Part shown: positions 1 through 5,191 of the stretch, in pieces
Layout of the letters: every line of letters starts with the position of its first letter
Position numbering within the stretch: the stretch's first letter is position 1
Assembly: GCF_000497445.1 (NCBI RefSeq)
Contig: NZ_CM002285.1
Location: 8,461,129-8,466,319, forward strand
Source of the DNA: Streptomyces roseochromogenus subsp. oscitans DS 12.976
GTDB taxonomy: Bacteria > Actinomycetota > Actinomycetes > Streptomycetales > Streptomycetaceae
DNA: 5,191 nucleotides
Direction: 5' to 3'
The notes under the pieces: generated by a model
What the model was told of the DNA's origin: nothing
What the model saw: the letters and a program-made list of their open reading frames with translations, nothing else
Database searches by the model: none
Program-made: the position numbers and the translations under genes

Positions 1-1352
1 GCGTTCTCGTCTCCGATGGCACCGACCGCGGTCAGCAGCGGGGCGGCGAGCCGGGCGGCGGCGGGGGAGGCCAGCGGGATCCGGCCGAGCCGGTGCCGTA
101 ACGCGGGCGCGAGCGGGGCCGCGGCGGGGCCCAGACGGGCCAGTTCGAACCCCAGGTCCAGTGGCGCGGCCGGGCCGGCCAGCAGCTGGGCCAGGGGCGG
201 GACGGCGCGGGGATCGCCGCTCCTGGCCAGCGCCTTGAGCGGACCGCCCAGTGTGGGGGAGTCGCGCTCCAAGCGGTGCGTCCACAGGTCGGGGCGGGCG
301 CGGACCAGTGCGTGCAGGGCGTCCGCGGCGGGCGCGGCCGCGGTGAACAGCTCCGCCAGGACCGCTGCCGCCGCATCCCGCAACCGGTCCTGCTCCGCGG
401 TCAGTTGGGCACCCAGCAGCCCGGCCGTTGCGCCGTGGTCGCCGCGCCAGCCGCGCAGCAGCGCCGCCGCCATCCACACCGCGTTGCACCGGTCGACCGG
501 ATCAGGGCTGGTCAACTGCCCCCTGAGCAGTGCGGTCCGCTCGGCCACGCGGTCGCCGAGCGCGGTGTGCAGGGTGCGCAGCAGCCGGGCGCCCTCCTCG
601 TCCGACGGGCGCAGCCGCCGTATGCGCCCGACGAGGGTGTCGTTGGCGGAGGGTTCGGGCACCCGGGCTCGGAGCACTGAGCGCTCCCGCAGGAGCCGGA
701 CCGCCGTCGGCACCGGATCGGCGGGCAGCCGGGCGGGGGCGACGAGCGCGAGCTGCCCGAGTGCGGCGAGGCGCAGGCCCGGCGCGTACGGCGGCGCGCT
801 GTGCTCGGCCAGGAGGTCCACCGCGCCGTCGGCGTACGCGGGGTACCGGCGGACGTACAGGCCGAGCGCCTCCGTGAGGGCGAGCAGGACGCGGTCGTCG
901 CGCTCGGTCCGAAGCCGCTGCCGTAACAGGTCCAGGATCCGCGCGGGCGTGGCAAGGAAGTGCACGAGGGCCCCGCAGGCCGCCCGGCGCACCGCCGGGT
1001 CCGGGTCCCCGGCGAGCCGTACGAAGACCTCGGCACCCGCGCACACCGCCTCCCGTGCCCGCGGATCCCCGTCCGCGCTCTCCACGCCGATGCCGACCAG
1101 CAGTTCCACGATGTCGCCCCGGTCCGGCAGCTCCTCGCGGGCCACGAGCGAGAGCAGGAAGGGGACACTGGCCAGGGTCGAGTCGTACACACACCCCTGG
1201 TGGTGCAGCGCGCCGTACATCCCGTCGAGCGCGGTCGCCCGCTCGGCGGTTTCCGCGCAAGCCAGTGCCCGTAACCACCCGGGTACGTCCTCCGCGCTGC
1301 CGTGCGCGTGCCGCAGCGAGGCCCAGTCCACCTCGTCGATCCCCGTGAACAC
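1..1352 (-). CDS. HEAT-repeat-type protein, 3' end outside the window
   Basis: The frame is open for 450 codons from a GTG at 1352 to the window edge, so the C-terminus is missing. The start is well fixed: GGGGAGGA lies five bases upstream (1358-1364), and an in-frame TGA at 1374-1376 rules out a longer protein. Third codon positions are almost all G or C in this frame only. The protein is helical and rich in Leu, Ala and Arg, and carries degenerate HEAT-like (PBS-lyase-like) units. Examples are RLAGDPDPAVRRAACGAL at residues 112-129, SPDPVDRCNAVWMAAALL at 282-299 and ARSGDPRAVPPLAQLL at 376-391. The N-terminal segment around GMYGALHHQG (44-53) and STLASVPFLL (58-67) resembles a family I remember as common in Streptomyces, of unknown function. 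HEAT scaffolds usually mediate protein contacts; no catalytic motif, signal peptide or membrane segment is seen. Three TTA codons (27, 143, 418) suggest dependence on the bldA tRNA. No specific function can be assigned. Confidence 0.85.
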   Translation of the reverse strand, partial: MFTGIDEVDWASLRHAHGSAEDVPGWLRALACAETAERATALDGMYGALHHQGCVYDSTLASVPFLLSLVAREELPDRGDIVELLVGIGVESADGDPRAREAVCAGAEVFVRLAGDPDPAVRRAACGALVHFLATPARILDLLRQRLRTERDDRVLLALTEALGLYVRRYPAYADGAVDLLAEHSAPPYAPGLRLAALGQLALVAPARLPADPVPTAVRLLRERSVLRARVPEPSANDTLVGRIRRLRPSDEEGARLLRTLHTALGDRVAERTALLRGQLTSPDPVDRCNAVWMAAALLRGWRGDHGATAGLLGAQLTAEQDRLRDAAAAVLAELFTAAAPAADALHALVRARPDLWTHRLERDSPTLGGPLKALARSGDPRAVPPLAQLLAGPAAPLDLGFELARLGPAAAPLAPALRHRLGRIPLASPAAARLAAPLLTAVGAIGDEN

Positions 1353-1357
1353 GTTGT

Positions 1358-1364
1358 CCTCCCC
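1358..1364 (-). promoter_or_regulatory. Ribosome binding site of the HEAT-repeat gene
   Basis: The minus strand reads GGGGAGG followed by five bases and then GTG at 1352. This is a strong purine-rich Shine-Dalgarno match at normal spacing. It decides in favour of the GTG start, as no other in-frame start lies between it and the upstream in-frame TGA. Confidence 0.7.
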
Positions 1365-1461
1365 AGACGAGTGTCACCTGATCGCGAGTGTGCACCACGA
1401 CACTGACAACGGTCCGGAACCACGCGCTGACTGTGTGCGATCCGTCGGCTGTCACCGGCCA

Positions 1462-1475
1462 GGGCGCGAGCGCCC
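1462..1475 (-). terminator. Possible short terminator hairpin after the dehydrogenase gene
   Basis: GGGCGC and GCGCCC form a self-complementary stem around a GA centre, in practice five pairs with a four-base loop. It begins 45 bases beyond the dehydrogenase stop. No run of T follows, which is usual for actinomycete terminators but also means this could be chance in such GC-rich DNA. Confidence 0.22.
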
Positions 1476-1519
1476 CGGCGGGAGGAGTGCGCGGGGCTCG
1501 TACTCGCCCGGGGGAGGGG

Positions 1520-3211
1520 TCAGTTCAGGCCGGGCAGCGCGCGCTCCAGGAGCGTGTCGAGGTCGGCCGTGGCCGGCAGGGTGCCGAACGCGTGCCCCCA
1601 GTCGCCGCCCAGCCGGCTCGCGCAGAAGGCGTCCGCGACCGGGTGCGGGGCGTGCCGGACCAGCAGGGAGGCCTGCAGGGCGAGCGCCATCCGCTCGACC
1701 AGCCGGCGCGCACCGACCTGGTCGGTTTCGGCCAACTGGCCCTTGAGTGCGGCCACATACGCGTCCAGGCGGGCGTCCGCCCCGCGCGCGAGGGCGAGTT
1801 CGGTGAACAGGGCCTCGGCGCTGTCCGGTTCACGGCCGAGGGCGCGCAGCACGTCCAGCGCGTTGACGTTGCCCGAGCCCTCCCAGATCGACAGGAGCGG
1901 GGCCTCCCGGTAGTGCCGGGGCATGCCGGAGTCCTCGACATAGCCGTTGCCGCCCAGGCACTCCAGCGCCTCCGCGGTGAACGCCGGGCCCCGCTTGGTG
2001 ACCCAGTACTTGCCGACGGCGGTGGCGATCCGCCGGAAGGCGCGCTCCCCGGCGTCCCCGCGCACCGCGCGGTCGGCCGCGCCCGCCAGCCGCAGCGTGA
2101 GCGTCGTCGCCGCCTCCGACTCCAGCGCCAGATCGGCCAGGACGTTGCGCATCAGCGGCTGTTCGACGAGCCGGGCGCCGAACGCGCTGCGGTACCGGGC
2201 GTGATGGCCCGCCTCGACCAGCGTCTTGCGCATCAGCGTCGCGGAGGACATCACACAGTCCAGCCGGGTGCAGTTGACCATCTCGATGATGGTCTTCACA
2301 CCTCGTCCCTCGGGACCCACCAGCCAGGCCACGGTCCGGTCGAACTCCGGCTCCGAGGACGCGTTGGAGCGGTTGCCCAGTTTGTCCTTCAGACGCTGGA
2401 TGCGGAAGGTGTTGCGGCTGCCGTCCGGCAGCACGCGCGGCACCAGGAAGCAGGACAGCCCGCCCGGGGCCTGTGCGAGCACCAGAAAGACGTCGCACAT
2501 CGGCGCCGACGTGAACCACTTGTGCCCGCGCAGCGTGTACACCCCGGGCTCACCGGTGGGCGTGGCCACGGTGGTGTTCGTCCGGACGTCCGACCCGCCC
2601 TGCTTCTCGGTCATGCCCATCCCCGCGAGCAGGCCCGGCTTCTCTGCGGGCACGCGCAGTTCCGGGTCGTACTCCCGGCTGGTGAGCAGCGGTTCGTAGA
2701 CCTTGGCCAGATCCGGCTGTGCGCGCAGTGCGGGCACGGCGGCGTACGTCATCGACGTCGGGCAGCCGTGCCCGGCCTCCGTGTGCCCCCACACCAGTCC
2801 GCCCGCGGTACGGGCCACATGGGCGCCGGGCCGCTCGTCCGCCCACGGAGCCCCGGCCAGCCCCTCGGCGACCGCCGTGCGCATCAGGTGGTGCCAGCTG
2901 GGGTGGAACTCGACCTCGTCGACACGATGGCCGTAGCGGTCATGGGTGCGCAGGACCGGCTCGTGCCGGTTCGCCAGCTCGCCCCACTCCTGAGCCTCCG
3001 CGCTCCCGGCGTGCGCCCCCAACCGCCGGATGCCGTCCTCGGCCCACCCGGCACCCTCCCGGCGCAGCCCCTCCAGCAGGGCCGGGTCGTCGGAGGCGTC
3101 GTACGGAGCCAGGGGCGGGGCCTGGTTGGTGACGTCGTGGGTGGCATACGGCGACGGCGACGGTGACTGGGAAGGCGAGGGCGAGGGCGAGGGCGTGGGA
3201 ATCGAGACCAT
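1520..3211 (-). CDS. AidB-like acyl-CoA dehydrogenase (FAD-dependent)
   Basis: This 563-residue flavoprotein is near the length of E. coli AidB (about 540). Visible family marks are MTEKQGGSDVRTN at 200-212, GHKWFTSA at 229-236, LKDKLGNRSNASSE at 274-287, FGARLVEQPLMRN at 344-356, and ECLGGNGYVEDSGMPRHYRE (417-436) leading into SIWEGSGNVNALDVLRAL (441-458). The Glu of WEGSGN (444) sits where acyl-CoA dehydrogenases carry their catalytic base. Such enzymes oxidise an acyl-CoA to the enoyl-CoA using FAD and an electron-transfer flavoprotein. AidB itself binds DNA and is linked to the alkylation response, and its natural substrate is unclear, so the substrate here is unknown. The ATG at 3211 is the best in-frame start, but no Shine-Dalgarno sits at normal distance. 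Residues 5-21 are a Ser-Pro tract, unlike typical homologues. The gene is divergent from a PaaX-like regulator, its likely controller. The family is sure; the N-terminus is not. Confidence 0.93.
   Translation of the reverse strand: MVSIPTPSPSPSPSQSPSPSPYATHDVTNQAPPLAPYDASDDPALLEGLRREGAGWAEDGIRRLGAHAGSAEAQEWGELANRHEPVLRTHDRYGHRVDEVEFHPSWHHLMRTAVAEGLAGAPWADERPGAHVARTAGGLVWGHTEAGHGCPTSMTYAAVPALRAQPDLAKVYEPLLTSREYDPELRVPAEKPGLLAGMGMTEKQGGSDVRTNTTVATPTGEPGVYTLRGHKWFTSAPMCDVFLVLAQAPGGLSCFLVPRVLPDGSRNTFRIQRLKDKLGNRSNASSEPEFDRTVAWLVGPEGRGVKTIIEMVNCTRLDCVMSSATLMRKTLVEAGHHARYRSAFGARLVEQPLMRNVLADLALESEAATTLTLRLAGAADRAVRGDAGERAFRRIATAVGKYWVTKRGPAFTAEALECLGGNGYVEDSGMPRHYREAPLLSIWEGSGNVNALDVLRALGREPDSAEALFTELALARGADARLDAYVAALKGQLAETDQVGARRLVERMALALQASLLVRHAPHPVADAFCASRLGGDWGHAFGTLPATADLDTLLERALPGLN
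3150..3197. repeat. Hexanucleotide tandem repeat encoding the Ser-Pro tract
   Basis: Eight consecutive six-base units can be read on the plus strand: GGCGAC twice, GGTGAC, TGGGAA, GGCGAG three times, then GGCGTG. On the coding (minus) strand each unit gives Ser-Pro or a near variant, producing residues 6-21 of the dehydrogenase. Six-base slippage would lengthen or shorten the tract without breaking the frame. Confidence 0.8.
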
Positions 3212-3218
3212 GAGAGCA

Positions 3219-3256
3219 TGTTGCACACTTCCTGCGACTGTAGCAATAGTGCAACA
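3219..3256. promoter_or_regulatory. Inverted repeat TGTTGCAC-N22-GTGCAACA, candidate operator
   Basis: The arms at 3219-3226 and 3249-3256 are perfect 8-bp complements whose centres are 30 bases apart, about three helical turns, so two regulator units could bind the same face of the DNA. The left arm lies directly upstream of the dehydrogenase start, and the right arm lies upstream of the regulator's -10. A bound dimer could therefore shut off both directions. The likely binder is the adjacent PaaX-like protein; this is inferred from position. Confidence 0.45.
3237..3242 (-). promoter_or_regulatory. Candidate -10 element for the dehydrogenase gene
   Basis: The minus strand reads TGCTACAGT, a TANNNT hexamer preceded by an extended -10 TGN. 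No clear -35 is seen at 17-18 bases. Transcription would start near 3230, leaving a leader of roughly 20 bases before the ATG at 3211. Confidence 0.3.
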
Positions 3257-3269
3257 AGCGAGTGCGCCG

Positions 3270-3275
3270 TACAGT
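3270..3275 (+). promoter_or_regulatory. Candidate -10 element for the PaaX-like gene (leaderless)
   Basis: TACAGT ends eight bases before the ATG at 3284, so transcription would begin at or beside the start codon. There is no Shine-Dalgarno in the bases before that ATG. This is the arrangement of leaderless mRNAs, which are frequent in actinomycetes. The hexamer lies inside the CGTAC-A-GTACG palindrome (3268-3278). Confidence 0.42.
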
Positions 3276-3283
3276 ACGTGCCC

Positions 3284-4042
3284 ATGCGCATGAACGTCTC
3301 GCCTGAGCCGGAGGAGGCAGGCTTGCGGCCGCTGTCCGCGCGGTCGGTCGTGCTGAGCCTGCTCCTCGGCGCGCACCCGGCGGAGCTGCCGGTCAAGGAC
3401 CTGGTCCGGCTGGTGGAGCCCTTCGGGGTCGGCGGGTCCACGCTGCGAGCCGCGCTGAGCCGGATGGTGACCGCCGGCGACCTGCGCCGCACCGACGCCG
3501 TCTACCGGCTCAGCGACCGGCTGCTGGCCCGCCAGCGGCGTCAGGACGAGGCGCTGCGCCCCGGCACTCGCGCGTGGGGCGGCGACTGGGAGATGGTGGT
3601 GATCACGGCGACCGGCCGCGGCCCCGCCGAACGCGCCGCACTGCGCGCCCGGTTGACCGCCCTGCGCCTGGCCGAACTCCGCGAGGGCGTGTGGCTGCGC
3701 CCGGCCAACCTCGACCGCGCCCTGCCGGACACGCTCAGCTCCGTCGCCCTGACCTGCTCCGCGCGCCCCGACGAGCCCCCGCACGACCTGGTGGCCCGGC
3801 TCTGGCCGCTGGACACCTGGGCGGCCACCGCGCGCACCCTGCTCGCCCGCACGGCGGCCGCCCGCACCCCGGCGGACCGCCTCACCGCCTACGCCGCGGC
3901 CGTACGGCAGCTGCTCACCGACCCGGTCCTGCCGCCCGAACTCCTCCCCGCCGACTGGCCGGGAGAGGCGCTGCGCACGGCGTACGCCGGCTACCAGCGG
4001 GAGTTGGCCGCGTCAGTGGGGCGTAGGGAACGTGCCGCATGA
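3284..4042 (+). CDS. PaaX-family transcriptional regulator
   Basis: This is a 252-residue cytoplasmic regulator, somewhat shorter than E. coli PaaX (about 316), which represses phenylacetate catabolism and is released by phenylacetyl-CoA. An N-terminal winged helix-turn-helix spans about residues 17-76. It begins LSARSVVLSLLLGAHP, and the likely recognition helix is in GGSTLRAALSRMVTAGDL (50-67). A central PaaX domain follows, with GDWEMVVITATG at 100-111 and ELREGVWLRPANL at 131-143. The C-terminal segment has PVLPPELLPADWPG at 214-227, typical of the family. I chose the ATG at 3284 because a -10-like TACAGT ends eight bases upstream; an ATG at 3290 is equally in frame. The frame is open back to 3218, but that part has no coding bias and covers the promoter region. 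The gene is divergent from the acyl-CoA dehydrogenase, so an acyl-CoA effector is plausible, though nothing in the sequence identifies it. Confidence 0.9.
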   Translation: MRMNVSPEPEEAGLRPLSARSVVLSLLLGAHPAELPVKDLVRLVEPFGVGGSTLRAALSRMVTAGDLRRTDAVYRLSDRLLARQRRQDEALRPGTRAWGGDWEMVVITATGRGPAERAALRARLTALRLAELREGVWLRPANLDRALPDTLSSVALTCSARPDEPPHDLVARLWPLDTWAATARTLLARTAAARTPADRLTAYAAAVRQLLTDPVLPPELLPADWPGEALRTAYAGYQRELAASVGRRERAA

Positions 4043-4244
4043 CACGGCGGCGAACTTCGAACGGTTTCTGCGGGCCCGCCACGAGGAGGAGGAACGGGCG
4101 GCCCGCGACGCGATCAACGGTGCGCCCGGCGCCGACGACCGGGTGAAGCCGCAGCCCCCGTTGGTCCGCACCTCGCTGCGGCTGCTCGCCGTGCCGTTCA
4201 CCCGGCATCCCGGAGACGACGATTCGCGGCGGCCCTGGGCGGGA
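4032..4244 (+). pseudogene. DUF6221-like small protein, shortened and without its own stop
   Basis: A GTG at 4032, overlapping the end of the regulator gene by 11 bases, opens a frame with sense-like codon use for about 71 codons. NFERFLRARHEEEERAARDA (8-27) resembles the N-terminus of DUF6221 proteins, and LVRTSLRLLAVPFTRHPG (44-61), followed by PW at 68-69, resembles their C-terminus. From memory these proteins usually have 110-150 residues, so a middle section seems to be missing. Members normally end soon after the Trp. Here the frame runs on to 4694 through sequence that reads sensibly only on the other strand, so the native stop appears to be lost. The Shine-Dalgarno is poor (AGGG three bases before GTG), and expression could depend on translation of the upstream regulator. 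The family function is unknown. It could also be a genuine short protein or an accidental open frame. Confidence 0.4.
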
Positions 4245-5191
4245 CGGACTCCGGGGGTCCCTGCGCTGGATGCCGGCCCGCGGGCCCGGACGGGGAAGAA
4301 CGGCCGTCGGCGACCTCGTCGGGTCCGGCACGGGGGCGGTCGTTCGGGGACTCGCCGGATTCGTTGTCCGCGCCCCCGGAGTCGCTGCCCGTGTCGTCGC
4401 CCATGTCGTCGGCTTCGCCGCCTGCGTCGCCCGTTTCGAAGCCCAGGCGGGCCTGTTCCTCCGCGACGATCCTGTGCGCCATCTCCGTGTCCGTCACGTC
4501 GACCGCGTCCGGGGTCGCCTCCGCCACCGCGCTGCGGCGGGCGTAGGCGTCGAACAGGCGGGCCTTGCGCCGCAGCATCTCCACCATGCGTTCGTCCACG
4601 CCGCCCGGAGCCAGCAGGCGGTGCACCCGGACCGGCCGTACCTGGCCCATGCGGTGGGCCCGTGCCACCGCCTGCTGCTCGATGGCCGGTGTGATCTGGG
4701 GCTCGCAGATGATCACGACGGAGGCGGCCTGGAGGTTGAGGCCGACGCCCGCCGCCTGGATCTGCGCCAGCAGGACCGCCGGACCGGACACGGCGGTGAA
4801 CTCGGTACGGACCGGCGTCGATCGCCTGCCGCACGGTGTGCAGTCCGCTCTTGCCGACGCTGCCCAGCCGCGGCCGGCCGCCCGTGGCGTCCTGCAGCCG
4901 TGCCACCGGTAGAGCGCCTGGCGCACGGTGTGCAGTCCGCTCTTGTCGACGCTGCCCAGCCGCGGCCGGCCGCCCGTGGCGTCCTGCAGCCGTGCCACCG
5001 GTATGGCGTCGAGCGCCTGCTCCACCGCCGCGTCCTGGATCGGCTGCAGCGCCGCCCGTACCGCCTCGACCGCCCTGGCGTGGTCGTCGGCCGGCGACCG
5101 CGCCGCCTCGTACAGCCGCGCCGCCCGCGCGACCGCCTCCCGCTCCCTGCGCCCTATCCGCCCTCCCTCGCGGCACATCCTCGCATCGCGC
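4198..5191 (-). pseudogene. SNF2-type helicase remnant: internal deletion, tandem duplication and frameshift
   Basis: The frame is open from the window edge (first ATG at 5178) to a TGA at 4198-4200, 326 residues from that ATG. Residues 127-246 are the end of a SNF2 helicase C-lobe. GVGLNLQAASVVI (144-156) is motif V, QAVARAHRMGQVRPVRVHRL (169-188) contains motif VI with the arginine finger region, and a helical tail ends EEQARLG. Residues 1-89 look like the start of actinobacterial SNF2 proteins, with IPVARLQDATGG at 59-70. Walker A, DExH and the whole first RecA lobe are absent, so this cannot hydrolyse ATP as encoded. Residues 90 to about 123 are read out of frame through a duplicated segment. 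The frame is regained near 4801-4812, where N-terminal sequence (DAGPYR) abuts C-lobe sequence (TEFTAVSG). An acidic Gly/Asp/Ser tail follows from residue 247. The true start may lie beyond the window. Intact relatives remodel or translocate on nucleic acid; here a nonfunctional remnant is most likely. Confidence 0.75.
4820..5003. repeat. Two adjacent 92-bp direct repeats inside the helicase remnant
   Basis: Unit A (4820-4911) and unit B (4912-5003) abut and differ at only three aligned positions (4822/4914, 4829/4921, 4854/4946), 89 of 92 identical. The unit encodes PVARLQDATGGRPRLGSV plus D/G-KSGLHTVRQ. The flank beyond unit B carries TGGCGTC (5004-5010) before GAGCGCCTG, and these seven bases are missing at the A/B boundary. 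The ancestral period was therefore probably 99 bp (33 codons), and a 7-base loss made it 92 and shifted the frame. Confidence 0.9.

Larger units (their letters stand above)
1353..1519. other. Gap between two same-strand genes: HEAT gene leader and dehydrogenase 3' flank
   Basis: No convincing gene lies in these 167 bases; frames that cross them are shadows. The gap is long enough for the HEAT-repeat gene to have its own promoter. On the minus strand TTGTCA (1404-1409) resembles a -35 hexamer, but no good TANNNT follows at the usual spacing, so I do not call a promoter. CGAGTGT occurs twice on the plus strand (1368-1374 and 1385-1391, period 17), and the second copy can pair with ACACT at 1400-1404. 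These could be regulator half-sites or chance. Confidence 0.4.
3212..3283. promoter_or_regulatory. Divergent promoter and operator region
   Basis: These 72 bases separate the start codons of the dehydrogenase (minus) and the PaaX-like regulator (plus), so both promoters and any operator must lie here or just inside the genes. The stretch is visibly richer in A and T than its surroundings. It holds an 8-bp inverted repeat, two mirrored TACAGT hexamers and a CGTAC-A-GTACG palindrome (3268-3278). Confidence 0.75.

Noticed and set aside
502..1455. Minus-strand open frames of about 300 residues overlapping the HEAT-repeat gene.
   Set aside because: They are in the other two minus frames, have poor third-position bias and translate to Arg/Pro/Gly-rich sequence without family motifs.
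16..1746. A 576-residue plus-strand open frame across the left third of the window.
   Set aside because: It is antisense to the HEAT-repeat gene and the dehydrogenase 3' end. Its product is a low-complexity Arg/Ser/Ala string, as expected from the opposite strand of GC-rich genes, while the minus frame gives a recognisable protein with a ribosome binding site.
1388..3166. A 592-residue plus-strand open frame opposite the dehydrogenase.
   Set aside because: It is the antisense shadow of a gene with clear acyl-CoA dehydrogenase motifs and has no credible domain of its own.
3212..3784. A 191-residue N-terminal extension of the dehydrogenase, starting at 3784.
   Set aside because: It would run antisense through the PaaX-like gene and the intergenic promoter region. 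The translated extension has no family resemblance, and homologues begin near THDVTNQ.
4039..4146. A short plus-strand frame starting with an ATGA overlap at the end of the regulator gene.
   Set aside because: The overlap is attractive, but the 35-residue product is Arg/Thr-rich with poor third-position bias. The GTG frame at 4032 covers the same bases with better codon use and a plausible family match.
4820..5003. The two repeats as a CRISPR array or mobile-element ends.
   Set aside because: The copies abut with no spacer, encode protein, and have neither terminal inverted repeats nor a transposase nearby. A tandem duplication within a gene explains them.
4013..5176. A 387-residue minus-strand open frame offset from the helicase remnant.
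   Set aside because: Only the stretch through repeat unit A, up to DAGPYR, is meaningful in this frame; it is the frameshifted piece of the same damaged gene. The rest is low-complexity shadow.
1..5191. A new defence, mobile or biosynthetic system in the window.
   Set aside because: The genes are an ordinary mix (scaffold protein, flavoprotein, regulator, decayed small gene, broken helicase). The helicase alone might suggest a defence locus, but it lacks its ATPase lobe and any partner nuclease or methylase.

Overview
The window looks like chromosomal DNA of a high-GC actinomycete, most likely Streptomyces or a close relative. The base composition is extremely GC-rich, sense codons mostly end in G or C, GTG is used as a start codon, rare TTA codons occur, and the protein families present are familiar from streptomycetes. 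This assignment rests on composition and remembered family resemblance, not on a database search.

Layout from left to right. (1) Positions 1-1352, minus strand: a HEAT-repeat-type protein whose 3' end lies outside the window; its frame holds three TTA codons. (2) Positions 1353-1519: a 167-base gap with a short hairpin that may end the next gene's transcript, and the leader of the HEAT gene. (3) Positions 1520-3211, minus strand: an AidB-like acyl-CoA dehydrogenase with an odd Ser-Pro N-terminal extension encoded by a hexanucleotide repeat. (4) Positions 3212-3283: a 72-base divergent promoter region with an 8-bp inverted repeat and two mirrored TACAGT hexamers. (5) Positions 3284-4042, plus strand: a PaaX-family regulator, probably read from a leaderless transcript. 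(6) Positions 4032-4244, plus strand: a short reading frame resembling the two ends of a DUF6221-type protein. (7) Positions 4198-5191, minus strand: the remains of a SNF2-type helicase.

The regulator and the dehydrogenase form a divergent pair. The simplest reading is that the PaaX-like protein binds the shared intergenic region and controls the dehydrogenase, and perhaps itself, in response to an acyl-CoA ligand. That is inferred from position and family.

The right-hand 1.1 kb is damaged. The helicase keeps only an N-terminal piece and the C-terminal motifs V and VI. The ATP-binding lobe is gone, a 92-bp segment is duplicated in tandem, and the reading frame is shifted inside the second copy. 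Its 3' end runs into the convergent DUF6221-like frame, as if a further deletion removed both stop codons. I see no evidence of a new defence, mobile or biosynthetic system, and no tRNA, rRNA, CRISPR or insertion sequence.
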